Positions 50,817 through 59,373 of a stretch of 64,000 nt of DNA are shown here, in pieces (the first letter of the stretch is position 1; each line of letters opens with the position of its first letter). The position numbers were made by a program, and so were the translations under genes. The notes under the pieces are model-generated. The model was not told where the DNA came from, searched no databases, and saw only the letters and a program-made list of their open reading frames with translations. The stretch spans positions 1-64,000 of the forward strand of contig VGJS01000003.1 of the NCBI GenBank assembly GCA_016867395.1, in the 5' to 3' direction. This stretch comes from Candidatus Handelsmanbacteria bacterium (lineage in GTDB: Bacteria; Latescibacterota; UBA2968; UBA8231).

Positions 50817-53603
50817 ATGGCGCAAAAATACGTCTATCTATTTGGCACCCCCAAGACCGCCGGCGACGCCTCGATGCGCAACCTGCTGGGCGGCAAGGGG
50901 GCCAACCTGGCCGAGATGTCCAAGCTGGGCCTGCCGGTCCCGGCCGGCTTCACCATCACCACCGAGGTCTGTACCTACTACTACCAGCACGTTAAGAGTT
51001 ACCCCGCCGAACTGAAGAAGCAGGTCGAGAGCGCCCTCAAAGAAGTGGAGCAGAAGATGGGCGCCCGCTTCGGCGACCCGGCCAACCCCTTGCTACTTTC
51101 GGTGCGCTCCGGGGCCCGGGCCTCGATGCCGGGCATGATGGAGACGGTGCTCAACCTCGGGCTCAACGACCAGATCATCGCCGGCCTCATCGCCCGCTCG
51201 GGCAACGAGCGCTTCTGCTACGACGTGTACCGCCGCTTCGTGCAGATGTACGGGGACGTGGTCATGGGCCTGCGCCCCGAGGGCAAGGAGGTCGATCCCT
51301 TCGAGGTCCTGATCGAGCACAAGAAGCACGCCCGCAACGTCCACCTCGACACCGAACTGAGCGCCGCGGACCTCAAGGAACTGGTCGGGGAGTTCAAGGC
51401 CGAGATCTCCCGCCGCCTGGGCAAACCCTTCCCCGAGGACCCCTCCGAGCAGTTGTGGGGGGCCGTCGGCGCGGTCTTCAGTTCCTGGAACGGGGCCAGG
51501 GCCATCAAGTACCGCGAGCTGGAGGGTATCCCCCACGCGTGGGGCACCGCCGTCAACGTGCAGTCTATGGTCTACGGCAACATGGGCCAGGACTGCGCCA
51601 CCGGGGTGGCCTTCACCCGTAACCCCTCCACCGGCGAGAAGAAGCTTTACGGCGAGTACCTGATTAACGCCCAGGGTGAGGACGTGGTGGCCGGCATCCG
51701 CACCCCTGATCCGGTGGCCAGGCTCAACGACCAACTGCCCGCCGCCTACCGCCAGTTCCGCCAGGTCTGCGCCACCCTCGAACAGCACTACAAGGACATG
51801 CAGGACCTGGAGTTCACCATCCAACAGGGAAAGCTGTGGATGCTCCAGGCCCGCAACGGCAAACGCACCACCGCCGCGGCGGTCAAGATCGCCGTGGACA
51901 TGGCCCGCGAGGGGCTGATCACCCAGGCCCAGGCGGTGATGCGGGTCAAACCCAAGGATTTGGACAAATTGCTGCACCCCGGCTTCGTCGAATCGGCCAA
52001 GACCGAGGTCATCGGCCGCGGCCTGCCTGCCTCGCCGGGGGCAGCCACCGGCCGGGTGGTCTTTCAGGCCGAGGAGGCCGAAGCCTGGGCCGCCAGGGGC
52101 GAAAAGGTCATCCTGGTGCGCCAGGAGACCTCCCCCGAGGACATCGGCGGCATGCACGCCGCCCAGGGCATCCTCACCGCCCGCGGCGGCATGACCTCCC
52201 ACGCGGCAGTGGTGGCCCGGGGCATGGGCAAGTGCTGTGTGGCCGGCTGCGGCGAACTCTCCATCGATTACGCCAAAGGCCTCTTCGTCGCCACGGGCAA
52301 GACCGTGCGCGAAGGCGACTGGATCTCCATCGACGGCTCTACCGGCGAGGTGATGCTCGGCCAGGTCCCCACTCAGGCGGCGACCTTCTCCAAGGAGTTT
52401 GCCACCCTGATGACGTGGGCCGATAAGACCCGCCGGCTCCGGGTGCGCACCAACGCCGACACCCCCCACGACGCCGAGGTGGCCCGCCGCTTCGGGGCCG
52501 AAGGCATCGGCTTGTGCCGCACCGAGCACATGTTCTTCGAGGGGGACCGCATCATCGCCGTGCGCGAGATGATCCTGGCCGACGACGAGGCCGGCCGCCG
52601 CCAGGCCCTGGCCAAACTCAAGCCCATGCAGCAGGGGGATTTCGAGGGGATCTTCCGGGCGATGAAGGGCCTGCCGGTCACCATACGCCTGCTCGACCCG
52701 CCCCTGCACGAGTTTTTGCCGCACGAGCCGGCCCAGCAGGAGGAGATGGCCCGCCAGATGGGGGTCTCGATGGAGAAGATCCGCGCGAAGGTAGCCTCCC
52801 TGCACGAGTTCAACCCCATGCTGGGGCACCGGGGCTGCCGCCTGGGCGTCACCTTCCCCGAGATCTACGAGATGCAGGTGGAGGCCATCTTCGAGGCCGC
52901 CGTGGCCGTTCGCAAGCAGCGCGTCCAGGCCCTGCCCGAGGTGATGATCCCCCTGGTGGGCACCCTGCGGGAGTTCACCGACCTCAAGGAGATGACCGAC
53001 CGTTTGGCCCAAGCTGTGGGCAAAGCCCACAAGCTCAAGCTCAGCTACCTGGTGGGCACCATGATCGAGGTGCCTCGCGCCGCGGTGGTGGCCGACCAGA
53101 TCGCCAGCCAGGCCGAGTTCTTCAGCTTTGGCACCAACGACCTGACCCAGCTCACCTTTGGCTACAGCCGCGACGACGCCGGCAAATTCCTGCCCGTGTA
53201 CGTCGAGAAGGGCGTGCTCGCCGCCGACCCCTTCCAGACCCTCGACCAGGAGGGCACCGGCCAATTGATCCGCCTGGGCACCGAGCGGGGCCGCCAGGCG
53301 CGAAAGGGGCTCAAGGTAGGTATCTGCGGCGAACACGGGGGGGACCCGGCCTCCGTGGGCTTCTGCCACCGGGTGGGCATGGACTACGTCTCCTGCTCCC
53401 CGTACCGGGTACCCATCGCCCGCCTGTCCGCCGCCCAGGCCGCGGTGCAGGAGCAGCAGTCCAAAGCCAAGGCCAAAACCAAAGCCAAGCCTAACGTCAA
53501 GGCGAAACCCAAAGCCAAAACCGCAGCCAGACCCAAGGCCAAAGCAAAAACCCCGGCCAAGGCCAAAGCCAAACCTGCCGCCGTGGCGCGGCGGCGCCGC
53601 TAG
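50817..53603 (+). CDS. ppdK: Pyruvate, phosphate dikinase with a C-terminal lysine-rich tail
   Basis: The 928-residue protein covers the ATP-grasp domain (residues 1-350, [10 protein letters not shown] near the start), the swivelling phosphohistidine domain with [16 protein letters not shown] (His462), and the PEP/pyruvate barrel ([29 protein letters not shown]). It interconverts pyruvate, ATP and phosphate with PEP, AMP and pyrophosphate, in gluconeogenesis or glycolysis. The enzyme normally ends near residue 876. Here about 50 residues of Lys/Ala/Pro repeats ([23 protein letters not shown]) and RRRR are added in the same frame, like a histone H1 tail. Start ATG 50817 matches other PpdK N-termini. 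parA follows 16 nt after the stop. Confidence 0.95.
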   Translation: MAQKYVYLFGTPKTAGDASMRNLLGGKGANLAEMSKLGLPVPAGFTITTEVCTYYYQHVKSYPAELKKQVESALKEVEQKMGARFGDPANPLLLSVRSGARASMPGMMETVLNLGLNDQIIAGLIARSGNERFCYDVYRRFVQMYGDVVMGLRPEGKEVDPFEVLIEHKKHARNVHLDTELSAADLKELVGEFKAEISRRLGKPFPEDPSEQLWGAVGAVFSSWNGARAIKYRELEGIPHAWGTAVNVQSMVYGNMGQDCATGVAFTRNPSTGEKKLYGEYLINAQGEDVVAGIRTPDPVARLNDQLPAAYRQFRQVCATLEQHYKDMQDLEFTIQQGKLWMLQARNGKRTTAAAVKIAVDMAREGLITQAQAVMRVKPKDLDKLLHPGFVESAKTEVIGRGLPASPGAATGRVVFQAEEAEAWAARGEKVILVRQETSPEDIGGMHAAQGILTARGGMTSHAAVVARGMGKCCVAGCGELSIDYAKGLFVATGKTVREGDWISIDGSTGEVMLGQVPTQAATFSKEFATLMTWADKTRRLRVRTNADTPHDAEVARRFGAEGIGLCRTEHMFFEGDRIIAVREMILADDEAGRRQALAKLKPMQQGDFEGIFRAMKGLPVTIRLLDPPLHEFLPHEPAQQEEMARQMGVSMEKIRAKVASLHEFNPMLGHRGCRLGVTFPEIYEMQVEAIFEAAVAVRKQRVQALPEVMIPLVGTLREFTDLKEMTDRLAQAVGKAHKLKLSYLVGTMIEVPRAAVVADQIASQAEFFSFGTNDLTQLTFGYSRDDAGKFLPVYVEKGVLAADPFQTLDQEGTGQLIRLGTERGRQARKGLKVGICGEHGGDPASVGFCHRVGMDYVSCSPYRVPIARLSAAQAAVQEQQSKAKAKTKAKPNVKAKPKAKTAARPKAKAKTPAKAKAKPAAVARRRR

Positions 53604-53619
53604 CCGCCCGATGGGAGCC

Positions 53620-54384
53620 ATGGGCAAGATCATCGGCATCGCCAACCAGAAGGGGGGCGTGGGCAAGACCACCACCGCGGTGAACCTGGCCGCCTGCCTG
53701 GCCGTGGCCGAGCAGCCCACCCTGCTCATCGACATGGACCCCCAGGCCAATGCCACCAGCGGCTGCGGGGTGCCAGCCCCCGAGGTGGAGGAAGCGAACA
53801 TCTACCATGTGCTCCTGGGCCACCAACCCCTGGGCGCGGTGATCCGGCAGACCAAGATCCCCTGCCTCTCGCTGATCCCCTCGCACATCAACCTCACCGG
53901 CGCCGAGATCGAGATGGTCACCATGATCGCCCGCGAGCAGAAGCTCGAAGGCATTCTCAAGGAGGTGGCCGGCAAGTACGCCTACATCATCGTCGATTGC
54001 CCTCCCTCCCTGGGCCTGTTGACCGTCAACGCCCTCACCGCCGCCGACCAGGTGCTCATCCCCATCCAGTGCGAGTACTATGCCCTGGAGGGCCTGGGCA
54101 AGCTGCTCAACACCATCCGCCTCATCCAGCGCCACCTCAACCCCAAGTTGCAGATCGCCGGGGTGCTGCTGACCATGTTCGACCACCGGCTCAACCTGTC
54201 GCGCCAGGTGGCTGCCGAGGTGAAATCCTATTTTGGCACTAAGGTCTACAAGACCGCCATCACCCGCAACGTGCGCCTGGCCGAGGCCCCCAGCCACGGC
54301 CAGCCCATCGTGCTCTACGATATCCTCTCGCCAGGGGCCCAGAATTACATGAGCCTGGCAGGAGAAGTCATCAATCATGGGTAA
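53620..54384 (+). CDS. parA: Chromosome-partitioning ATPase ParA (Soj)
   Basis: ATG 53620 gives [24 protein letters not shown], the deviant Walker A motif at the N-terminus expected for ParA; ATG 53611 is three codons earlier. Walker A' and B follow ([33 protein letters not shown]). ParA dimerises on ATP, binds DNA and moves ParB-parS complexes. The 254-residue length and lack of a DNA-binding N-domain indicate the chromosomal type. The coding end overlaps parB by 8 nt. gidAB genes, which often accompany chromosomal parAB, are not here; ppdK precedes it instead. Confidence 0.94.
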   Translation: MGKIIGIANQKGGVGKTTTAVNLAACLAVAEQPTLLIDMDPQANATSGCGVPAPEVEEANIYHVLLGHQPLGAVIRQTKIPCLSLIPSHINLTGAEIEMVTMIAREQKLEGILKEVAGKYAYIIVDCPPSLGLLTVNALTAADQVLIPIQCEYYALEGLGKLLNTIRLIQRHLNPKLQIAGVLLTMFDHRLNLSRQVAAEVKSYFGTKVYKTAITRNVRLAEAPSHGQPIVLYDILSPGAQNYMSLAGEVINHG

Positions 54385-55264
54385 GAAACCGGTCCTGGGC
54401 AAAGGCATCAACGCCCTCATTCCCGAGTACGGGGACACCCACGCCAACGGCGACCAGACCCGCCAGGTGGTGCAGCTCAAGATCGACGAGATCGAGCCCA
54501 ACCCGCACCAGGCCCGCACCCGCTTCGACGAGGAGCGGCTCGAAGACCTGATGCGCTCCATTAAGGAGAAGGGCATCATCCAGCCCATCACCGTCAACCG
54601 GGTGGGCCAGAGCTACCAGATCATCACTGGCGAGCGCCGCTGGCGGGCCACCAAGAAGGCCGGCCTCGACACCATCCCGGCCATCATCTACGAGATCGAG
54701 TCGCCCCAGGAGTTGATGGAGATCTCGCTGATCGAGAACATCCAGCGGGAGAACCTCAGCCCCATCGAGGAAGCAGAAGGGTATCGGTCCCTGATGAACA
54801 CCTGCTTCCTCACCCAGGAAGACGTGGCCCAGAAGGTGGGCAAGGACCGCTCCACCATCGCCAACGCCCTGCGCCTGCTCAAGCTGCCCCTCGAGATCCA
54901 GGACCACCTGCGCCAGGGGGTCTTGCAGATGGGCCACGCCCGCACCCTGCTAGGCCTGGAGGAGGAGGACCAGCTCGAACTGGCCCGCCGTTGCCTGAAG
55001 GAGCAGATGACTGTGCGCGACCTGGAGCGGGCGGTGCGGGCCCGCCGCAGCGGCCGGGACAAACGCGCCCGGGCCAACGGCAACACCAACGGCCGCGAGA
55101 AGCGCGACCCGCAGTTGACCCTCTTCCAGGAAAAGCTCCAGCACCGCTACGGCACCGGGGTGGCCATCCACCGCAACGCCAAAAAAGGCCACATCGCCAT
55201 CGAGTTTTACGATGACAACGACCTCGAACGGGTCCTCGAACTCCTCCTCGGCGAACAGGTTTGA
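54377..55264 (+). CDS. parB: Chromosome-partitioning protein ParB (Spo0J)
   Basis: The 295-residue protein starts with [15 protein letters not shown], usual for ParB. The CTPase/partition core has [12 protein letters not shown] (C-motif) and [20 protein letters not shown], then a helix-turn-helix ([25 protein letters not shown], in parts) and a basic linker before a C-terminal dimer domain ([20 protein letters not shown]). ParB clamps load at parS sites and recruit SMC. No parS-like palindrome (GTTTCACGTGAAAC type) was noticed by eye in the window. It overlaps parA by 8 nt. A half copy of the dispersed repeat begins right after the stop. Confidence 0.94.
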   Translation: MGKKPVLGKGINALIPEYGDTHANGDQTRQVVQLKIDEIEPNPHQARTRFDEERLEDLMRSIKEKGIIQPITVNRVGQSYQIITGERRWRATKKAGLDTIPAIIYEIESPQELMEISLIENIQRENLSPIEEAEGYRSLMNTCFLTQEDVAQKVGKDRSTIANALRLLKLPLEIQDHLRQGVLQMGHARTLLGLEEEDQLELARRCLKEQMTVRDLERAVRARRSGRDKRARANGNTNGREKRDPQLTLFQEKLQHRYGTGVAIHRNAKKGHIAIEFYDDNDLERVLELLLGEQV

Positions 55265-55267
55265 GCA

Positions 55268-55311
55268 GAGACGCGCCTTGGGAAAAGCCGGAACGGGTTC
55301 CTGACCGACGC
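55268..55311 (+). repeat. Dispersed hairpin repeat, right half only (copy F)
   Basis: GACGCGCCTTGGGAAAAGCCGG and ACGGGTTCCTGACCGACGC-type end match the right halves of the other copies; the left half is missing. Its GAAAAGCCG (55282-55290) pairs instead with CGGCTTTTC (55314-55322) just downstream, making a terminator-like stem directly before the next start codon. Confidence 0.65.
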
Positions 55312-55325
55312 GTCGGCTTTTCTAG

Positions 55326-56591
55326 ATGACTAAAATACTGCTCCTCCCGGCATTGCTCCCGTTGCTTGCCTCCTGCAGCCTCTTCAACCAGGAATTGCCC
55401 AACCAGCCCCCCAACCTGCGCCTCAGCGAGGTCGTCACCACCCGGGTGGGCCGCGGCGACACCGTCAGCCTGCAGGCACGGGCTACTGACGAGGATGACG
55501 ACCCGATCTCCTACACCTGGACCTCCTTCGGGGAGGGCAGCTTCCGCGATTCCACCGCCGGGGCTACCGAGTGGATCGCCCCTGACCAGATCAACGGCTC
55601 TTCCGAGTTCTTTCTGCTGCGCCTCACCGTCAGCGACCACCAGCCCACCACCGAGGACCCCACCGAAACCTTTGTCATCGAGGTGGTCCAGAGCCCCCCG
55701 GCCCTCAGCATCACCGCCGACACCACCATCGCCTTCACCGCCCCCTTTGCCCAGTTGCAGGCAGTGGGCGCGGACGCGGAGGACGACGACCTGGAATACA
55801 CCTGGGAGCAACTGACGGGCCCCCGGGCCAACCTCCAGACAGAGCGCCTCGACAACGCGCACGCCCGCCTGCGTTTCATCCCCCTGCTCCCCGGCGACTA
55901 CCTCTTCGCCCTGCGGGCCAGCGACGGGGCCGACACCGTCGGCACCCAGGTCCTGGTGCGGGTGCCGCCCCCCCCCGAAGGGCCCTTGGCCGGCTCCGTC
56001 CTTCTCGAGTTGTCCAGGCCCGACGGCTCCCGGCACGCCTTTGAGATCGATGCGTACGAGTACCCCAACCAGCGCGGCTCCAAGCCCGCGCAGGCCAGTT
56101 CCTTTTTTCGGGCGGTGGAATTGTGCGCCACGCTGGGCGGGCGGCTCTGCCTGGCGGAGGAATGGCGGGGGGCCTGCCAGGGTGCCGATCTGCGCTCCTA
56201 TTCCTCCACCGATGATCCGGCAGGCTTAGTGGAACTTGACTTTGGCCTGCGCTTCTGCAATACCCCCAACTCCTTTTTCGCCACCAGCGAGCCGGACGCG
56301 GACTTCCTCTCCGAATTCCTCTCCGTGGCCGGCGCCTTTGCCAACTGCGGGGCCGCAGGGGTGTACGACCTGACCGGAAACGCGGCGGAATGGGTGTGGG
56401 TGGATTCGAGTCAGACCGCGGCCACCTACACGCTGAACAGCGTGCTGAGCCTGCGCGAGTGCGGGGAGTTTGCCGAGCCATTGCCGGCCCTGCCGGCCGG
56501 CTTCGACTTCAGCACCCAGGCCATCGGCGACCTGGGCTCGGACTACCAGGAATACTTCCGCTCCAATATCGGCTTCCGCTGCTGCCGCTGA
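55326..56591 (+). CDS. Lipoprotein with PKD/cadherin-like domains and an FGE-sulfatase-like C-domain
   Basis: MTKILLLPALLPLLASC gives a lipobox with Cys17. Two PKD-like Ig segments follow (RATDEDDDPISYTWTSFGEG near 50; VGADAEDDDLEYTWEQLTGP near 150). From about residue 235 the pattern of formylglycine-generating-enzyme-type domains appears: FEIDAYEYPN, CATLGGRLCLAEEWRGAC, VYDLTGNAAEWVWV and the end NIGFRCCR. In real FGE two Cys are catalytic; this protein has many Cys but the pair cannot be placed by eye, so it may be a binding relative (FGE-like lectin fold). The start has no Shine-Dalgarno sequence and follows a hairpin made with repeat copy F. Confidence 0.78.
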   Translation: MTKILLLPALLPLLASCSLFNQELPNQPPNLRLSEVVTTRVGRGDTVSLQARATDEDDDPISYTWTSFGEGSFRDSTAGATEWIAPDQINGSSEFFLLRLTVSDHQPTTEDPTETFVIEVVQSPPALSITADTTIAFTAPFAQLQAVGADAEDDDLEYTWEQLTGPRANLQTERLDNAHARLRFIPLLPGDYLFALRASDGADTVGTQVLVRVPPPPEGPLAGSVLLELSRPDGSRHAFEIDAYEYPNQRGSKPAQASSFFRAVELCATLGGRLCLAEEWRGACQGADLRSYSSTDDPAGLVELDFGLRFCNTPNSFFATSEPDADFLSEFLSVAGAFANCGAAGVYDLTGNAAEWVWVDSSQTAATYTLNSVLSLRECGEFAEPLPALPAGFDFSTQAIGDLGSDYQEYFRSNIGFRCCR

Positions 56592-56627
56592 GAGCCTATC
56601 CGGAAGCCTGCTTTGATTAGGCCTAAG

Positions 56628-56897
56628 TCAGTGGGCCTGCAACTGGCCCAGGCGCTCCTCGATCAGGCTGCGGCGCACCTGGACCCGCTGGTGCTGCTGT
56701 TCGACCCGTAGCTTGGCCTTGCGCACCGCCAGCTGTTCCTGGCGCAGGGCCTGCAACTGGGCCAGCAAGGCGCGGACCTCGCGGTCCCTAGCCTTGAGCA
56801 GGTCCAAGAGCTTGCGCAGTTGGAAGGCCAGCAGGTATTTGACGAGCATAGGCACCGCCAGCAAGAGCGCGGCGAGCAGGGTTACTTCGGTGGACAT
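56628..56897 (-). CDS. Small membrane-anchored coiled-coil protein
   Basis: The 89-residue product has one hydrophobic helix (LLAALLLAVPMLVKYLLAF, residues 7-25) and then a Gln/Leu/Arg-rich coiled coil (LRKLLDLLKARDREVRAL, LEERLGQLQ-like heptads) to the end. It has no Cys and no named domain. The layout resembles FtsB/FtsL-like or phage-shock-type small coiled coils, but the short length makes any assignment weak. No Shine-Dalgarno sequence is seen before ATG 56897. It lies antisense to its neighbours and converges on the FGE-like gene, with 36 nt between the two stops. Confidence 0.6.
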   Translation of the reverse strand: MSTEVTLLAALLLAVPMLVKYLLAFQLRKLLDLLKARDREVRALLAQLQALRQEQLAVRKAKLRVEQQHQRVQVRRSLIEERLGQLQAH

Positions 56898-57071
56898 GGC
56901 TTTGGTCGTTTAGGGTGGTTCCGCTGGACGCGGCAGGGGCAGCAAGGGCACCCCCAATCGCTATGCAATGACCGTGCCAGCCCGCCAAGGGCCTTTTTCC
57001 CCCGCCTTTCCGGCACCCTGCCCCTCCGGGTCGGGCATTTTTTGCCGGCGGCCGGCTGCTCCTTCCCCCGA

Positions 57072-57100
57072 TTGACAACCCCGCCCCGCTTGTTTTATTT
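57072..57100 (+). promoter_or_regulatory. Putative leaderless promoter of larB
   Basis: A perfect TTGACA (57072-57077), 17 bp and TTATTT (57095-57100) precede ATG 57110, which has no Shine-Dalgarno sequence. The TTGACA-to-ATG distance of 38 nt equals that before the HAD gene at 33653. The rest of the 56898-57109 gap shows nothing else. Confidence 0.45.
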
Positions 57101-57109
57101 CCTCAACCT

Positions 57110-57877
57110 ATGGACAGACGCAGCATCGAGCATTTGCTCCGACAGGTGGCCGGCGGCCAGGTCTCCGCCGAGGAAGCCCTGCACCAGCTCCAGACCCTGC
57201 CCTTCGAGGACATCGGTTTCGCCCGCATCGACCACCACCGCGCCCTGCGCAAGGGTTATCCCGAGACCATCTTCTGCCAGGGCAAGACCACCCCCCAGAT
57301 CCTGGCCATCGCCCAGCGCCTGGCCGCCAGCGGCTCCCTGGTGCTGGCCACCCGGCTGGCTTCCGAGGCCGCCCAGGCCCTGGTGCGGGAATTCCCCGAG
57401 GCCGAGTACGACGAACTGGCGCGGGTAGTGCTGATCCGGCCCTCAGGGTCCCAGGTGGAGGAGGAGGGCCTGGTGGTGGTGGCCTCGGCCGGCACCGCCG
57501 ACCTGCCGGTGGCCCGCGAGGCCATGATCACCGCCAGGGCCATGGGCGCCAAGGTGGAGGGGATCTTCGACGTGGGGGTGGCCGGCATCCACCGCCTCTT
57601 GGCCTACGCCGAGAAGCTCCGCTCCGCCCGGGCCGTGGTGGTGGTAGCCGGCATGGAAGGGGCCCTGGCCAGCGTGGTGGGCGGCCTGGTGGACGCCCCG
57701 GTGGTCGCCGTGCCCACCAGCGTGGGGTACGGGGCCAGCTTCAACGGCCTCTCAGCCCTCCTGACCATGCTCAACTCCTGCGCCTCGGGGGTGGTGGTGG
57801 TCAATATCGACAACGGCTTCGGCGCCGGGTACACCGCCGCCCTGATCAACAACCGCACCCGCAGTTCCCAGGAGTAG
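57110..57877 (+). CDS. larB: Nickel-pincer cofactor biosynthesis protein LarB
   Basis: The 255-residue protein matches LarB throughout: an N-terminal helical part with FEDIGFARIDHHRALRKGYPE, then the PurE-like core VVVASAGTADLPVAREA, EGIFDVGVAGIHRLL and VVVVAGMEGALASVVGGLVDAPVVAVPTSVGYGASFNG (seen in parts). LarB carboxylates and hydrolyses nicotinic acid adenine dinucleotide, the first step to the nickel pincer nucleotide used by LarA. It is the only cofactor-synthesis gene of that pathway in the window. ATG 57110 appears leaderless. A TPR protein gene follows after 3 nt, an unusual neighbour. Confidence 0.92.
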   Translation: MDRRSIEHLLRQVAGGQVSAEEALHQLQTLPFEDIGFARIDHHRALRKGYPETIFCQGKTTPQILAIAQRLAASGSLVLATRLASEAAQALVREFPEAEYDELARVVLIRPSGSQVEEEGLVVVASAGTADLPVAREAMITARAMGAKVEGIFDVGVAGIHRLLAYAEKLRSARAVVVVAGMEGALASVVGGLVDAPVVAVPTSVGYGASFNGLSALLTMLNSCASGVVVVNIDNGFGAGYTAALINNRTRSSQE

Positions 57878-57880
57878 TCC

Positions 57881-58537
57881 ATGAGCCAGGCCCCCCGGCG
57901 CCATGTTGCCCACCCGCCCACCCAACCCGCCGCCCCTGGCTATTTCATCTCGCCCCTCGTGCTCTTCGGTGGCGGCCTGCTGCTGGTGGTGCTGGGCTTC
58001 AGCGCCGGGGTCCTGGTCCAGGGCCAGTTGGCCGGCCAGCCCAGGCCGGCCAACCCGCCGGCCAGCCACCCCGCCCTCTCCCCGGCCGCCTCCCAGGGAG
58101 GAGGCCCTGACCGGCTGGCCCTCAGCCAGACCATCCAGCAGTTGCAGCGCCACCTGGAACACGCCCCCGAGGACCACGAGGCCAGCCTCCAACTGGGTAA
58201 CGCCCTCTACGACAGCGAGCGCTTCGCCGAGGCCGCCGTCCAGTACCGCCTATACCTCGAAGCCCATCCCGAAAACCCCGACGTGCGCACCGACCTGGGC
58301 ACCTCCCTGCACCGCACCGGCCGCAACGAGGATGCGGTGCGCGAATTCCGCAAAGCTATCGCGTACGCTCCCACCCACCTCAATGCCAACTACAACCTCG
58401 GGGTGGTCCTGGCCAACGAGTTGAACGACCGGGCCGGCGCCGGCGCCGCCTGGAAACGCGTCCTGGAAATCGCCCCCACCTCGCCCCAGGCCACCCAGGT
58501 GCGCCTCTCCATGCCCCAGTTGCAGCCCGGCCGCTAG
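57881..58537 (+). CDS. Membrane-anchored TPR protein
   Basis: AGGAG precedes ATG 57881. The 218-residue protein has a 20-residue proline-rich N-tail, one membrane helix (ISPLVLFGGGLLLVVLGFSAGVLV, residues 23-46 or so), a Pro/Ala/Ser linker and then three TPRs (DHEASLQLGNALYDSERFAEAAVQYRLYLEAHP in parts). The TPR domain probably faces the periplasm. It is three bases after larB and may be coexpressed; no link to nickel-cofactor synthesis is known to me. The last base of its stop codon is the first base of repeat copy G. Confidence 0.8.
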   Translation: MSQAPRRHVAHPPTQPAAPGYFISPLVLFGGGLLLVVLGFSAGVLVQGQLAGQPRPANPPASHPALSPAASQGGGPDRLALSQTIQQLQRHLEHAPEDHEASLQLGNALYDSERFAEAAVQYRLYLEAHPENPDVRTDLGTSLHRTGRNEDAVREFRKAIAYAPTHLNANYNLGVVLANELNDRAGAGAAWKRVLEIAPTSPQATQVRLSMPQLQPGR

Positions 58538-58732
58538 CGCGGTGGGGAGATACCCCTGGAGGATTTTCCCGGAGAGTGGTTGGGAAGGGAAGTCCGCGGG
58601 CGCATAAGCCACATAAATGGCGTTGCGGGGGATGGGGGTCGTCGGGTGGTCCCACACAACCAACGCACACCATACGTTGGTGTGCGGCAGGACGCGCCTT
58701 GGGAAAATCCGGAACGGGGCTCTCACCGACGC
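58537..58732 (+). repeat. Dispersed hairpin repeat, copy G
   Basis: Outer arms are GCGCGGTGGGGAGATACCCC (58537-58556) and GGGGCTCTCACCGACGC (58716-58732). The inner stem GGATTTTCCC (58561-58570) pairs exactly with GGGAAAATCC (58701-58710). A nested hairpin CGCACACC/GGTGTGCG sits in the middle. Where copy A has ATGGGTCGC in its right arm, this copy has ACGGGGCTC. Confidence 0.87.
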
Positions 58733-59322
58733 CGCTTCAAATTGCGGCAGCCATCCTCGCCGGCGGCCAGAGCCGGCGCATGGGCCGCGACAAGGGCCGG
58801 CTCCAATTGGGCGGCCAAACCCTGATCGAAAGAGTCCTGGCTGCAGTCCGCCCCCTCGACTGCCCCACCTTCATCGTCGCCCGCCGGGCCACCGATCACG
58901 CCGACCTGAGCCTGCCCGTGATCCCCGACCTCTATCCGGATGCCGGCCCCCTGGGCGGCCTGGGCACCGCCCTCCACCACACCTCCACTCCGGCCCTGCT
59001 GCTCTTGGCCTGCGATCAGCCCTTCCTCACCCCCCCGTTCCTGCGCTTCCTCGCCGCCCAACTTGGAACCCACCAGGCCGTGGTCCCCCGCAGCCCCCAA
59101 GGATTGCAGCCCCTCTGTGCCGCGTACGCCCGCTCCTGCCTGCCCCTGGTCGAAGCGACCCTGGCTCAGGGCGAGCGGCGCATGCACGCCTTCTGCCAAT
59201 CCCTCGACCTGCGCCTGCTGGAACCCGCGGAATGGCAGCCCTTCGACCCCCGCGGCCTGCTCTTCGCCAACCTCAACACCCCCGAGGAGTACCAACGCGC
59301 TTTGGACCTTCCTTGCTGTTGA
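58699..59322 (+). CDS. mobA: Molybdenum cofactor guanylyltransferase MobA (start uncertain)
   Basis: ILAGGQSRRMGRDKGRLQLGG is the MobA nucleotide-binding signature (shown as LAGGQSRRMG and DKGRL), followed by DLYPDAGPLGGLGTAL and ACDQPFL. MobA adds GMP to molybdopterin to form the bis-MGD cofactor precursor. The family's usual start lies just before IAAAILAGG, but no ATG, GTG or TTG stands there: the nearest is TTG 58699 inside the right arm of repeat G. In-frame ACG 58714 (aligned with the ATG of copy A) and ATT 58741 are nearer. Insertion of the repeat may have replaced the original 5' end. The TGA stop overlaps a TTGACA that may serve the next gene. Confidence 0.85.
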   Translation: MGKSGTGLSPTPLQIAAAILAGGQSRRMGRDKGRLQLGGQTLIERVLAAVRPLDCPTFIVARRATDHADLSLPVIPDLYPDAGPLGGLGTALHHTSTPALLLLACDQPFLTPPFLRFLAAQLGTHQAVVPRSPQGLQPLCAAYARSCLPLVEATLAQGERRMHAFCQSLDLRLLEPAEWQPFDPRGLLFANLNTPEEYQRALDLPCC

Positions 59323-59373
59323 CATGGTGCTCCCCATTGCGAACCCTTTAACCTACACCCAAAGGACCCCGCC

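Noticed and set aside
53460-53600. Tandem DNA repeat in the AAAGCCAAGGCC-rich stretch
   Set aside because: The near-repeats follow the Lys/Ala codons of the PpdK tail, with no fixed unit; explained as a protein-level repeat.
51093-53801. A 902-codon open frame opposite ppdK
   Set aside because: Its His/Leu/Gly-rich product is the mirror of conserved PpdK codons; no start signal or family match.
55300-55316. CCGACGCGTCGG as a separate terminator stem after parB
   Set aside because: The palindrome has no loop; the longer GAAAAGCCG/CGGCTTTTC pairing is the better stem.
53600-55330. parS site near parAB
   Set aside because: No GTTTCACGTGAAAC-like palindrome was seen; absence by eye is not proof.
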